In this document: one piece after another, positions 1 to 10,591 of the stretch | Layout: each line of letters starts with the position of its first letter | How positions within the stretch are numbered: the stretch's first letter is position 1 | Origin: Anaeramoeba flamelloides | Taxonomy: Eukaryota > Metamonada > Anaeramoebidae | Reading direction: 5' to 3' | Length of the DNA stretch: 64,000 nucleotides | Assembly (NCBI GenBank): GCA_027625915.1 | Contig: JANTQA010000063.1 | Span: 6,343,501-6,407,500, forward strand | Program-made: the position numbers and the translations under genes | The notes under the pieces: model-generated | Told to the model about the DNA's origin: nothing | Database searches by the model: none | Seen by the model: the letters and a program-made list of their open reading frames with translations, nothing else

Positions 1-1295
1 AAGCAAAAAAAAAAAAAACAACTTATTCTCCAATTGTTAATTTTCAGTGTTTCTTCATACGACAATAATTTCTCTCATCTTTGAAATATTTCAAAACCAA
101 AGCAAAGTTTAAAGTAATGTGTTATTATAGTTTTCACTGATGATGGGTTTTGGATAATATTTTTATTTTTTCTCTTTGAAAAATTATTTTTCTGTGCATT
201 TTTTTCTTTGTTAAACAATTACTTTGATTTTCAAGAAGTTTTTAATTTTGACAAAAAAATTCAAAAATCAAATTTTTGTTCAATAAAATACCCAAAATGA
301 TTTGTGCTAAGAAGAAATTAACTTTTTATAATAAAAAGAATTATTTCAGATATTTAAAAATAAAAATTATTGGATTTTTTTTTGAGGTGGCTAATAGGAT
401 TATTCTTATCTATAAAACCCTATATTTTATTTTGATAATACTGATAGACCTTTTATTTTTATTCTTTCTATTTCCATGGTATTTTATTTAAACCCTTTTT
501 CAAATAAAAGGGTACATAAAATTTCAAGAATTATTCATAATCAAATCAAATTAATTTTGGTAACATTCTAAAAATAAAAGAAACTCTTTAAAACGTAAAA
601 AAAAAAAAAACAAAAAAAAAAAAAAAAACCAACTGAATATTTAAAACCGATTAAAACAAAAAAATACAAATTAAAATTAAATATTTTAAAAATTGATGCA
701 CCCTTTTATTTGAAATGAGAAATCTCGTTTTTTAAATTGAAGCGAAAAAAAATATAAAATCAATAAAAACCATTGAACAATGGGAATTAGTAAAAACCAC
801 CTTTTATTTTATTGATAACACTTTAAAAGCCAAACTTTTGCTCTTTAAAGTCTCATTTTCAATATTAGGCCGTAATTCATCCGAGTATTTTGTTAGAATT
901 GTTTTTTTTTTTTCTTAATTTTCTTTTGTCTTTGTACATCAATCCAATAATGGCATTTCTTAATTCCTATATCTACCTCATCCGGAATCAAACTTAAACC
1001 ATTTTCAGTTTTATACTAACAAATTATTTCCAAATTGGTTTCATCTTTTCTTGGTTTTTCATTTTTTAACTGTTCAATACCCATAAATTTAAAAACAAAA
1101 AATGAAAAAATGAATAATTAAAATGAAAATCACCAATAAGCAATTAACTTATAAATAATCAAATTCAACAATATTGATCGATTTGAGATGTCTGCCCCAT
1201 TTTTAGAACAAGAATTTAATAAAAATAAATATAACAGTTCATTAAAGTTTGTTCATTATTAAAGAATTTCCAAAAAAACCGAGGTTGTTCCATTT
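1..1295. other. A/T-rich noncoding stretch
   Basis: No convincing coding segment was seen. The open frames here (for example 276-491 on the plus strand) are Lys/Phe/Ile-rich and match no protein family. The stretch has several homopolymer A and T runs. Confidence 0.5.
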
Positions 1296-1455
1296 TTATT
1301 TTGTCAAAAAATTACTTATTAAACTTTGGGTATCCTCGAAACATTTTTTACAATAAATCAACAGAACCACTCTTTCTTATCTATATTCCATCGTCACTCT
1401 CATTGATGGACTTTCTTTTATTTCTTAGACCAGCCAATATTTTTTGTCTAACTTA
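1296..1455 (-). repeat. Tc1/mariner-like relic related to the RCC1-BTB intron element
   Basis: This segment aligns by eye with 14731-14890, the right half of the TIR element in the RCC1-BTB intron. Shared blocks are GTCAAAAAATTAC and GCCAATATTTTTTG. On the minus strand it reads RQKILAGLRNKRKSINES, which resembles the N-terminal helix-turn-helix start of Tc1/mariner transposases (RxxIxxLRxxGxSIxEI). Stops follow, so it is a dead fragment. The ends of the element were not found. The transposase reading is an inference from a short peptide. Confidence 0.45.
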
Positions 1456-2129
1456 AATATTTATGATTAATTCGAATGTAAACAAAATTTGATAATAAAT
1501 TGCAATTTTTTTTTTTTTTCTTTTTTTTTTTTCAAGTAATTTCTATTTCTTGATTAGATGTTTGAGAAAATTATTCCTATTAAATTATTAATTTTTGGTA
1601 ACAAACAAAATTACTTTTTTCTTTTAATTCTATATTTATTGAAATTTTGTCTGGAAAAAAAAACAATGAATATTTCTCATCAATTGATTTTTTTATTTAT
1701 TTTTTTTATATCATAAAATTAACAAAATTATTTGATAACGTTTAATAATAAGCCCATTTATTTTGACTTTTGAATCTATAGAATAATAATAAAATCCCCA
1801 TTTTAAAAATCCAAAAAAATATAAAAATCTTTTCAAAAAAATATTTCAAAGATACTTTATTATTTTTTTTTTCCAAAGATCAAAAAAAAATTACAAATAC
1901 ATAATTTTTTTATCTTTGAATGTATTTTGAATTTTTATTATAATTCAAATCTGGATTAAAAGACAAATATTAAAAATAAATTTATTAACAAATCTGAATC
2001 ATTTTCATCTTTTATTTTAAACTTGATGAAATTTTAGGCCATTAAGTTGTGTGCTACGATATACACACATGAATGACAAGTAGGTGATCACAATTGCGAA
2101 GAAAAGATTAATTTCTTTTGAATTGATAA
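1456..2129. other. A/T-rich noncoding stretch
   Basis: Downstream flank of the PLD3-like gene. Nothing beyond homopolymer runs was seen. Confidence 0.5.
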
Positions 2130-3266
2130 TTATAACTCTGTCAACGATGACAAATTATGGGTATATTTCGAATCCCAATCTCTCTCGAAACGCTGTTGCG
2201 CCTGGCTTACAATTTCCTTATGATAGGAATTAAAACTTACGCCAGCGGTAGATGTGAAATAATCTGCTGACCAATTACTGGTATCAATGAAAACTTGACT
2301 TTCGGAAACTGCATACTTGGCATGGTTAACTCTTGTCCATGGAATTTGTTTACCTTTCCTGTCTGGCAAGATAAAGTATTTCACAGTTATACTTGCCAAG
2401 TCATCTAAGGATTTTAAAAACTGAAACATTTCTGGTCGGGTATAATTCCATTTGCCAATTAATAAACGTATCTTAACATTTCGATGAAAAGAAGCATTTC
2501 TTAATGCAGTGTCAAGTACTGACCAATAAACGTGATCCCCCTGGTATAAATAAGCTGGAATGTAATCCATTACCTCCAACGACAAGGTAGATTCTGCGTT
2601 ATTGATAATATGGAGGATGGCATCCAAATCTTGAGTTCTCCCTGTCGGGCTAAGTGCTGGGGGGGAAGAAGCAATAAAGACACTATTTTTTTCCGAATTT
2701 AAGGTTACAGATGCAGGGTTTCCTATATTCCACTGTGTCGACAATTGGTCGTCAAAATATGGGTGCTGGGCCAATTTTTTTGTAGTGTTCCCAAATTGCC
2801 AATATACTTGAAAGATCTTTCCAAGATCTCGTGCGAGGCACTCACAATTTGCAATCAAGATCCCCAATTCCTTGACTTGTGCTAAGGATCTCCAATCCAT
2901 GTTCGCTGATCCTACATAAAAATCTGTATTATCGACAATCAGAAATTTTGTATGCAAAATCCCGACACCAAGAAGCTTCTCAAAGTCAAGAATTTTGACC
3001 TTTATGTTCTTGGAATACCCCAGCAAATACAAATAATCGATCTTTTGGTTTTCTGCTTGGTTGGTGTTTTTTGCAATCCGAATCTCGACTCCTCGATCGG
3101 CAGCCCTTTTGATTGCTTCGAAAACTAAGACACCAAAGGTGCCATTCGCGTCTGGATAATCAGAACCTTCAGACAGCGTCATATAAAAACATGCAATGTC
3201 TAGTGTCTTTGTTGCACCATCAATTAGCTTGATCCAGCCCTCATAAGTCAAATTCGCAGATCCCAA
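2130..3266 (-). CDS. PLD3/PLD4-like phospholipase D family protein, N-terminus unresolved
   Basis: Two-domain phospholipase D superfamily protein of the PLD3/PLD4 type. Members in animals are endolysosomal 5'-3' exonucleases or phosphodiesterases anchored by an N-terminal membrane segment. Counting from the TTG codon at 3266, the first HxKx4D motif is at about residues 105-112 (HTKFLIVD), followed by the family hallmark GSANMDWRSLAQVKELG. The second is HAKYAVSE at about 315-322, an HxKx4E form as in PLD3. The C-terminus RDWDSKYTH matches the PLD3 end. The reading frame stays open upstream to a TGA at 3345-3347, and the conserved ILESIP just before this start belongs to the family, so the true protein extends at least to about 3300. 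No in-frame ATG and no signal anchor lie there, so a first exon is probably missing from this model. Specificity (lipid or nucleic acid) cannot be told. Confidence 0.88.
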   Translation of the reverse strand: MGSANLTYEGWIKLIDGATKTLDIACFYMTLSEGSDYPDANGTFGVLVFEAIKRAADRGVEIRIAKNTNQAENQKIDYLYLLGYSKNIKVKILDFEKLLGVGILHTKFLIVDNTDFYVGSANMDWRSLAQVKELGILIANCECLARDLGKIFQVYWQFGNTTKKLAQHPYFDDQLSTQWNIGNPASVTLNSEKNSVFIASSPPALSPTGRTQDLDAILHIINNAESTLSLEVMDYIPAYLYQGDHVYWSVLDTALRNASFHRNVKIRLLIGKWNYTRPEMFQFLKSLDDLASITVKYFILPDRKGKQIPWTRVNHAKYAVSESQVFIDTSNWSADYFTSTAGVSFNSYHKEIVSQAQQRFERDWDSKYTHNLSSLTEL

Positions 3267-3344
3267 TTCAAGCTCTTGTGGGATGCTTTCTAAAATTGTA
3301 AATTCCCCATCTCTATCAAAGATTTGTTTAATCGTTGGTTTGTT

Positions 3345-4264
3345 TCATATTTGAAATGTTTGTTTGTTAGTTGTTATTGAATATATGTGTTTGTTGTTTT
3401 TTCAATATTAAATAAAGAAGAAGATTTAATTGTCGGGTTTTTTTTTTTTTTTTTAATACTTTTCCTTTTTTTGTTTTAAGAAGGAGGTACTGATTTCAAT
3501 TTGGAATAAAAGAACGAAAACTAACGAAGGAGTGTTAGTTTTAGTTTTTGGCTTATTTGGACAGTTAAATTCAAGAAATTATTGAGATTTTACTCACAAC
3601 TATATTTTTTTGGACTTGGTTTTTTGTTAGTTAACGCAATTGGTATAATTATAATGATCAAAAGAAAAAAAAAAGAACACAAGATCCATTGCCAAAGTTT
3701 CAAAGATTTAATCCCATTTTTTCCATATTTTGAGGTTGGTTCGATTAAATTTTGAGTTTGTTTCATTAATTCTGATTACAAAAAAGAATCTTGAAAAAAT
3801 GAAATTATGGAATCTTTTATAGTTTTCATTTCCTGTTTTAAAATAATAAATATTTTAATCACACAAAAGACCCAAAAAACAATTTAGATTCTAACTGTTT
3901 GTTTGGAACTGATATTTTTCAAATAATTATAAAAAATTTTTTGCCAAATGAGAAAAAAAGCAAGAGTGGATAATAAAGTCCTAAATTTTTTTTTTACAAA
4001 TTTGAAATTTTGAATCAAAAATTGATGTTATTGTTATTTCTTCATATTTTTTAGAGAAAGGTTTAAAGTTACTTAGAAAAGTTGTGAAATTTTAATGTTA
4101 TTGAAACAATGGGAATTATCTGAGAAAAATTATATTGATTTCTATAAAAGTTTTTATTTGATCTTCAAAATATGATTAAAACGAATTGTTATTTTTTTTT
4201 TCAATATATCTTTTTGAACATTATTCTTTCTAATTGCCTGAAAAAAATATAAACTGAATATTTC
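3345..4264. other. Noncoding upstream region of the PLD3-like gene
   Basis: A/T-rich. Any missing first exon of the PLD3-like gene should lie here or beyond, but no ATG-bearing exon with a good donor could be picked out. Confidence 0.4.
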
Positions 4265-4430
4265 AAAAATTGTGACTCACCTGAAATAATAAATTTAAAT
4301 AAAAAATATATCCTTTAGTGTTCAATAACAACTAATTGATTATTACTTATTAGTAATTAATTTTTAATTAATTCTAAATATATAAAAACCTGATATATTA
4401 AAAATTTAAAAAAATAATAAAAAAAAAAGT
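4265..4430. repeat. Weak dispersed repeat, partner near 29155-29300
   Basis: The order of short blocks (CTGAAATAATAAATT, an ACAACxxATTGATTATTA-like stretch, ATTCTAAATATRTATAA) recurs at about 29155-29300. Similarity is low and the sequence is A/T-rich, so this is tentative. Confidence 0.3.
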
Positions 4431-4527
4431 AAAAAAAAAGCGAGTCACATTTTTTGAAAAGAGCATTAGAAATTTTTATTGCTGAACTTTCACTGAAAAA
4501 AGTTAACAAGAAGATTTTTTACTCATA

Positions 4528-4723
4528 CAGTCAGTTCCACTTTTAAGGCACAGACTTTCAACCGAATTTAAGGTACAAAAAAATCTCAAATTAAGGCACA
4601 AAATTTTGAATATTTTTTTTTACAAATTATTTTACTAGAATTTGAATTTTGTACCTTAATTTGAGAAATTTTTTGTGCCTTAAATTCGGTTGAAAGTTTG
4701 TGCCTTAAAAGTGGAACTGACTG
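4528..4723. mobile_element. 196-bp foldback MITE, family A copy 1 (Tc1/mariner-like)
   Basis: Near-perfect inverted repeat. It begins CAGTCAGTTCCACTTTTAAG and ends with the complement, GGAACTGACTG, and is flanked by TA on both sides (4526-4527 and 4724-4725). Each arm is roughly 85 bp and carries three spaced AAGGCACA/AAGGTACA motifs. It has no coding capacity. Two more copies of exactly the same length lie at 19717-19912 and 32809-33004. TA flanks and a CAGT terminus are typical of Tc1/mariner-derived MITEs. Confidence 0.88.
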
Positions 4724-5185
4724 TAATTAAATTCATTTTAAAAGACATTACATAATATCAATTTTAGTAAATATTTTTTTTTTTAAAGATTTTTTTTTCC
4801 AGATGATCTTGGACAAAAATTTTTCAAAAAAAAAGAAAAAAAAAAAAACAAAAAAAAAAAAGAAATTGAAAAAAAAATAAACGAAAGATTTGAAAAAGAA
4901 AAACAAATATTAGTAAAATCAGAAAAAATTATTATGACTAAACAATTTGAAAATATTTTTTTGTAATAAGAATATACGAAATATTCCCCCAAAACAACCC
5001 TCATAAACACCGTTAAGCAAGTCGAAATTTTTGAAAAATTATTTGGTTTAATTAGATTTAATCCACAATAATACCATATATTCTATGAAGCGAATACAAC
5101 CAATTATTAATTATTTATTATTTAAAGACCAATTATACAAAAAAACTGATATTTGTTACTTTTTTTAAAGTCCTTTGACAAAAAT

Positions 5186-5222
<37 letters not shown>

Positions 5223-5624
5223 ATTTTCAGTCAGAATAACTACTTTATTGAAGAAATAAATAAAATTATCTGTGTTTATAGATTCATCTCAAAATTATTT
5301 TTTATTTACAAATCAGTAAATATTTTCAATTTTCACCAATATATTTTTATTTGACTTTAATATTTTCTCTATCTCTTTTCTGTACTTTTTGTTTTACCCA
5401 ATTCAATTCGTTAGAAAAAAATATTTTAAAACCTAATACACTTTACAAAGTTATTTTTAGAATATTTTATTTTAAATAAATATTTTTATGATTATCCATT
5501 ATCTCTATCAACTAAACTAGATTCCAAAAATTTGGAAACAGTTTATACAGTTGAAAGAACATCATTACTGTACTTTAAATTCAAATTGGAAAGAATTTTG
5601 TTTTTACAAACAATTTCATTTTTT
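4724..5624. other. A-rich noncoding stretch
   Basis: Contains long A-rich tracts (about 4820-4900) and a (TA)n microsatellite at 5188-5218. No supported gene. Confidence 0.5.
5188..5218. repeat. (TA)n microsatellite
   Basis: About 31 bases of alternating T and A. Confidence 0.9.
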
Positions 5625-6050
5625 GTCTTTTTTGTTTTGTTTTCATTTTCTTTTTTGCAGTTACGTAATCTGTTTGGTTAGATCTCGAAATTTTTTTCAA
5701 TGGTTGATAGAAGGTTAGTGTTGAGTTTGTTAAATTGGAAAATCAAATACAATTGGTAGATGGTATCTTATCATTTGATCGATCAACAATGGTTGGTGAA
5801 ATTTCAACAATTTTACCAATACATTTTTTGTTCCGCTTGTTTCATTATTTTAGACACACCTGTTTTTATTTTTGAGTTTTAAATTTTTTACTTTTATTTG
5901 GATGAAAATGATTACTTATAAAAACATTAATACCTTGTAACTTAAATGTAGTTTTATATTAGGTTTGGGAAAATACAATAAATTGGGTTTTTTTTTTTGC
6001 CTATTTTTGATTTTGGGTGTGTCAAAATTTTTGGAACGGGGTTTACATTT
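5625..6050. repeat. Dispersed repeat D, copy 1
   Basis: About 430 bp that aligns along its length with 45325-45733 in the same orientation. Shared blocks include GAAGGTTAGTGTTGAGTTTG, AATACATTTTTTGTTCC and CTTTTATTTGGAT. The right end GTCAAAATTTTTGGAAC recalls outer sequences of Tc1-like elements and also occurs near 29811. No intact reading frame. Probably a decayed DNA transposon. Confidence 0.7.
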
Positions 6051-6635
6051 GTATTATTCAGTTAATTATCACTAGATAACAATTTACAAAAATATATGAA
6101 ACACTATGAAAACCCTTTAATTTGATTTTTAGAATTTTCAAAATTTATACCATATAATCACAAATTAAAGAATTACTGTTTCAAAACTTTTTATTTTCTT
6201 TTTGTTTTTCTTTTCAAAAATTTATATTTTTGAGAAATTTTAAAATTAAAGTTAAATAAAGATTTTTCATTAGATCAACCAAATCAAATGGAGAATTCTC
6301 TCTCTTTCGGAGAAACTAAATTTTAAATAAAAAATCACTGTATAAAACACTCTATACGTGACCACAACTTATTTTTACTATACATCGTTATTTGTATGTT
6401 TATTTTTCAAATTTTGGAATTTTAATTATTTTGAAAAAAAATAGTATTCTATTCCTTTCTTTTCTTACCACTGAAATACATAAGATAGATGAACAATTAA
6501 TAGTTTACAATACTTTTATTTTGATTTTATTTTTGATGAAATATTTTTTTAAAGCAAGATCTGAAATAAAATGATCTTCAAATTGATTTCTTATTCTTCT
6601 ACAAATATAGTTATTAGATGTACTTTACCCCCCCC

Positions 6636-6666
<31 letters not shown>

Positions 6667-6924
6667 GTTCAAGTCAATGATAATCCATTATTTCACCAGA
6701 AAAAAATATTTTCCAGCAAAAAAAGAATTTATTCACAAAAAAAGTATTACTCCCAAAAAAATAGTGTTTTTTTTATAAGTAACTCTATACATGGATTTGT
6801 GGCGGTTTGATTACAACTCTATTATCTTAATAATTTAGAAAACTTTATTTGTTTCTTTTTTTTTCTTTTTTTTTTTTATTTTATTTAATCAACAAGTTGT
6901 TAATTCCACTTATTTTACTGTTAA
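6051..6924. other. Noncoding stretch
   Basis: A/T-rich. The plus-strand open frames at 6392-6574 and 6571-6810 are driven by homopolymers (the second runs through a poly-C/poly-A tract at about 6629-6663) and look spurious. Confidence 0.45.
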
Positions 6925-7290
6925 GTGTTGTTAATTTTTGTTTTGATTAGAGTTTCAATAGATTTTCGAAACAAAAACAAAAAATCAAAAATTTCACTAT
7001 TAGGTTTTCTTGAGTTTTCTGTTTATTTGAAAAATAGATAGATTTTTGTTACTTTTTTTTGAGTTTTATATTTATTGGAAAAATCAATTGATTTTCGTTA
7101 GGTTTTTTTTATTTTAGAAACAAACCGAAAATTTTAATAAATTTTCGTTTTTTTCTAAAGTAAAAAAAAACCTAGAACACTTAACAAATAAAATAGAAAA
7201 CCTCAAAAAAACCTAGAACACTTTAAAAATAAAAACCCCCCCCCCCCCAAGAAAACCTAGGCTCTTAATGACACTCTACAACACCCTACG
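6925..7290. repeat. Imperfect palindromic repeat with CCTAGAACACTT motif
   Basis: An inverted repeat centred near 7135: TTAGGTTTTTTTTATTTTAG on the left pairs with AAAAAAAAACCTAG on the right. The segment AACCTAGAACACTTAACAAA at about 7170-7190 recurs with few changes near 54310, and the outer ACACTCTACAACACCC text resembles the complement of 54150-54175. A C-run lies at about 7237-7249. Likely a degraded foldback element. Confidence 0.45.
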
Positions 7291-7902
7291 ACACTTGAGG
7301 CACTTTTCAGATTTTTTTGAGTTTTAGGAATTAAAAGAAAATTTAAATAAATTTTATTTCAAATTCTCCAATTTAAAAAAATCGCCGTTAGGTTTTCCAG
7401 AATTCAGAAAAACTTTCATTTTTATCACATTTTAAAAAGAAGACACAAAAAAAGTTTATGAAAGTTTCACATCAAATAATAGATAAACTAAAATATAAAA
7501 ATTTCCTCTATTGTATATTTAAAAGTAATTTATAACAAGTGAAGGCTTTAGGTTTTATTTAATATTAAAAAAAATAGTGGAGCCATTGTAAAAATGGAAA
7601 GAAAAATGAAAATAATAATGAAAAGGATAATGGAAATATAAGCTAAATCATGATTAAATACATTTTAGGAAGTGATTTAACAAATTATATTTTATGATTT
7701 TATTTAATTTTTCATTAACCTATTACTTCTTGGTTGCAATTGCTTAGCAAGTGAATTGCTTGAATCAGTATAGGCCAATTAATTAAGTTCTTTTAAAAAT
7801 TTCGGATTTTGGTGATAATCATTTAATCCTTCATTATTTTTTTTTATTTTCTGAAAGTGTTTTTTGGATCTTTGATCTTGTTTTCTCAATTGATTGTGCG
7901 TT
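7291..7902. other. Noncoding 3' flank of CWC25
   Basis: No gene or clear repeat was seen. Confidence 0.45.
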
Positions 7903-8922
7903 TTACAACATTTGAGCAATTTTTCTTTGTTTTTCTTTTTCAGATCTTTTGGTCCTTCTTTTTTTGTGTGTACGATTGTGACTTTGAATATTTAAATTAA
8001 GATTAATACTGTTATTGATATTATTAAAACCATTTAAACTTAATTCAATCATTATTTCTTTTTTATTTTTTTGGATTTGTTGATGGGGTTTTAATACTGT
8101 TTGTTCTTTTTCTTCATAAAAACGCTTTCTGGGATTGTAATTTGCAATTAATTGCTTTTTCTCCAATTTCCGATGTTTTTTATATTTATTTTTATGCATT
8201 TTATCTTTCTTGTTGTGACTCTGCTTTGATTTATACTTGTGCTTATTATTTTTTTTTATATATCGATCTTTTTCTCTTTCTTTATGTTTAGATTTGCGCT
8301 TTGACTTGTCTTTGTTTTTTGATTTGTGCCTGTGCTTGTGTATATGTGTTTTTTTATGTTTTCCTTGTTTTTCTAATTGCTCCTTTTGCTTTTCCCAAAG
8401 ATTTCTTAATGTCATCAATCGATGCGGATTGTTTAAGATTGAATTGAGTTGCTCTTGTTCCTTTTGTTTGATTAGAAGATATGGATCACCTTTGATCTTT
8501 CTCATTAACTCTTTTTGAGACAATTGAGCTTCTTGGTCTTCTTCACCTACTTCTTTTTTTTGGATGCTATTGCAAAATTTGTCTTCCAGTTCTTCCTTGT
8601 CGCCTTTGAGGGTCGCTGTTTTGCCAACTAAATATTGCTCTTGTTGTTTTTCTTCCTGTTCTTGTGTTGTTTTTTTTGAATCAATCACACCAACAGGCAC
8701 ATCGTACATCCAGTCTAGCTTTTCTGAGACCTTTCCTCCATTATACAAACATTTCATCCTTTCCAATTCAATCTCAATTTCTAATTGTTGCTCTTGCTCA
8801 ATGTCACGCTTTTTACGTGCACGCGTTCTATCCTCTGCTAATCGTATTTTTCCCCGATTACGATTAGTTGAGGGGTGAAAGTTTTTCATCGATAGAAAGC
8901 CCATAGTGTTTTTTTTTGCCAT
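7903..8922 (-). CDS. CWC25: Pre-mRNA splicing factor CWC25
   Basis: Homologue of Cwc25, the step-1 factor that helps the spliceosome perform branching. Single exon of 339 codons, ATG at 8920-8922, TAA stop. The N-terminal CIR_N region is present (MKNFHPSTNRNRGKIRLAED, then a charged helix to about residue 60). The family hallmark KLDWMY is at about residues 68-73, followed by YLVGKT (the family's YLLGR motif) and KIKGDPYLLIKQKEQE (the family's KIREDP..IIRKKEE). The C-terminal half is a Lys/His/Arg-rich tail with HKHRHKSKNKDKSKRKSKHK-like runs, common in splicing proteins. The signature order N-terminus, KLDWMY, LLG, DP makes the assignment firm although the tail is unalignable. The opposite-strand open frames here are shadows. 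Confidence 0.88.
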   Translation of the reverse strand: MAKKNTMGFLSMKNFHPSTNRNRGKIRLAEDRTRARKKRDIEQEQQLEIEIELERMKCLYNGGKVSEKLDWMYDVPVGVIDSKKTTQEQEEKQQEQYLVGKTATLKGDKEELEDKFCNSIQKKEVGEEDQEAQLSQKELMRKIKGDPYLLIKQKEQEQLNSILNNPHRLMTLRNLWEKQKEQLEKQGKHKKTHIHKHRHKSKNKDKSKRKSKHKEREKDRYIKKNNKHKYKSKQSHNKKDKMHKNKYKKHRKLEKKQLIANYNPRKRFYEEKEQTVLKPHQQIQKNKKEIMIELSLNGFNNINNSINLNLNIQSHNRTHKKRRTKRSEKEKQRKIAQML

Positions 8923-9400
8923 AACGGGGTTTTAAAATTTAATTGAGAAAAAGTAAAAATTTTTGACTTAAAAAACAAATGTCAATTAACAAAAATGAAA
9001 ATTCTTTAATTTCTCTTATCTTTTATGGAAAAATTTTGCAAGTTATTAGGTTGTAAATCGAAGTTCGTATTCTTTAGTGACAATGGTGTATCATGATCAA
9101 ATTTTCTTGAACCAAATTAAAAGTTGGTTACAGAGTAAATATCTCAATTTTCCTTTATGGACAGATTGAAAAGTTATATCTATTGAGTAAAATTACCAAG
9201 ACAAAAAAAGGTCATCACCAAAGGAAAATTTTGGAAATGTTTGATTCAAAAAGTCGTTTCTACAGACCCAAAAGTCAATTGATTTTGATCTGAAAAAATT
9301 TATTTTGTTATTTATTTTAAAAAACTGAGAAGACGGGTACTATTTTACAATTTCAAAAATTTGGAACCAAAAGACAAACAAGATTTACTGTTGTGAAAAA
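8923..9400. other. Intergenic flank upstream of CWC25
   Basis: A/T-rich. No feature recognised. Confidence 0.4.
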
Positions 9401-9778
9401 AAAGTGAAACACTGTTTTTTCATTGGGAACATTAATAGAACCTGAAAACTAAATAAATTGAAGAAACAATTAACTTCAAAAAATAACTGATGAGATTATT
9501 TCCACTCAAACCAACAAACACAATATAAATCTACTTTAATTTAACGAAATTTGAGAGTTTTTTGAAGTTCCTTAAAAATAATCGAATTTTTGTTTCAATT
9601 TTTAATAATAGATCAATCAAAGAAAAAAACCAATTCAAAAGATAGCATTAAAAAAACTGTAATTGTGTGGAATCCTTCATTTTGTCTTTATTTACGAATT
9701 TATTCTTTTATTAATAGATCATATTTTGAATTTTCAGGTTCTATTAATGTTCCCAATGAAAAACTGAGTTGAACTTTA
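9401..9778. mobile_element. Foldback element with very well matched arms
   Basis: Two inverted arms match for about 33 consecutive bases (about 9418-9451 and 9734-9767). The left arm reads CATTGGGAACATTAATAGAA and the right TTCTATTAATGTTCCCAATG. The pairing continues imperfectly outward (AAAGTGAAACACTG against AAAGTTCAACTCAG), giving a TIR of about 50 bp around a ~280-bp interior. The target duplication is not clear. No second copy was seen in the window. The open frame at 9590-9772 lies inside it and runs into the right arm, so it is not treated as a gene. Confidence 0.65.
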
Positions 9779-10009
9779 TTTTCCAGAACGATAATTTTCA
9801 TCAAGAAATAAAAGTTTTAAATTAATTTATTTAAATATTTGTTTGCAAATAGTAATCAAAATTTAGTTGAATTTATTTCAAAAAAACAAAATGGTAACAA
9901 AACAAAAAGCAATTGCAAAAATAAAGGTTTTTTTATTTAATCAAATTTCTGTGAAAAAAATTAAAAACGATGGATTATTTTGAAAAAAGTAAAGACCAAG
10001 TAAAACAAA

Positions 10010-10591
10010 TTATAGGATCGAACATCCACCTCCTTTCTTTTTTTCAGTTTTTGGAGGAGACAAAACAGCTCTAATTGCTTCATCAAAAACAGCCTTCAAG
10101 TTCTTTTGAGTCAAAGCAGAACATTCAATGTATTTAACTGCACCAATTTCTTTGCTTAATTTCATTCCATCTTGATAAGAGATTGGATCAAGGTTTTTTT
10201 CCTTAAGTTTAAGGATGGTGTCTTGGTCGTCTCTAAGATCCAATTTGGTACCAACAAGAATCTTTGTGACACCTGGGCAATGATGAGAAATTTCTTGAAC
10301 CCATTTGGCTTTCACATTTTCGAAAGATGATGGGGAAATTAAAGAGAAGCAAATTAAAAAGACGTCTGTTTGTGGATAGGATAATGGTCTGAGTCGATCA
10401 TAATCTTCTTGTCCTGCTGTATCCCAAAGTCCTAAATTGATCGGTTCCCCATCAACCATCACATTGGCTGAATAGTTATCAAAGACAGTTGGGATGTATT
10501 CACCTGGGAAGGCATTTGTTGTGTAACTAATTAATAAACATGTTTTACCAACAGCTCCGTCTCCAACTACAACACATTTGATTGATCTCAT
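10010..10591 (-). CDS. Rac-type Rho family small GTPase
   Basis: Complete 193-residue Rac GTPase in one exon, a membrane-attached switch for actin, phagocytosis and motility. The P-loop GDGAVGKT is at residues 10-17. Switch I ([13 protein letters not shown], about 32-44) is as in animal Rac1. [20 protein letters not shown] follows at 57-76. TKLD is the guanine-specificity motif, and the SAL motif is [10 protein letters not shown]. Gly12 and Gln61 are in place, so normal GTP hydrolysis is expected. A basic KTEKKKGGG stretch precedes the CAAX box CSIL; terminal Leu predicts geranylgeranylation. The Rho insert region is present and the length is normal. Which Rac paralogue it is cannot be decided here. 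Confidence 0.97.
   Translation of the reverse strand: MRSIKCVVVGDGAVGKTCLLISYTTNAFPGEYIPTVFDNYSANVMVDGEPINLGLWDTAGQEDYDRLRPLSYPQTDVFLICFSLISPSSFENVKAKWVQEISHHCPGVTKILVGTKLDLRDDQDTILKLKEKNLDPISYQDGMKLSKEIGAVKYIECSALTQKNLKAVFDEAIRAVLSPPKTEKKKGGGCSIL

Noticed and set aside
276-491. Open frame rich in Lys, Phe and Ile
   Set aside because: Composition follows the A/T background, no family resemblance and no splice or neighbour context.
7237-7249. C-run in A/T-rich DNA
   Set aside because: A similar run occurs at 55647-55659; likely simple-sequence expansion, or a sequencing-sensitive homopolymer, with no telomere-like repeat around it.
8237-8878. Several plus-strand frames over CWC25
   Set aside because: Antisense shadows of the Lys/Glu-rich coding sequence.
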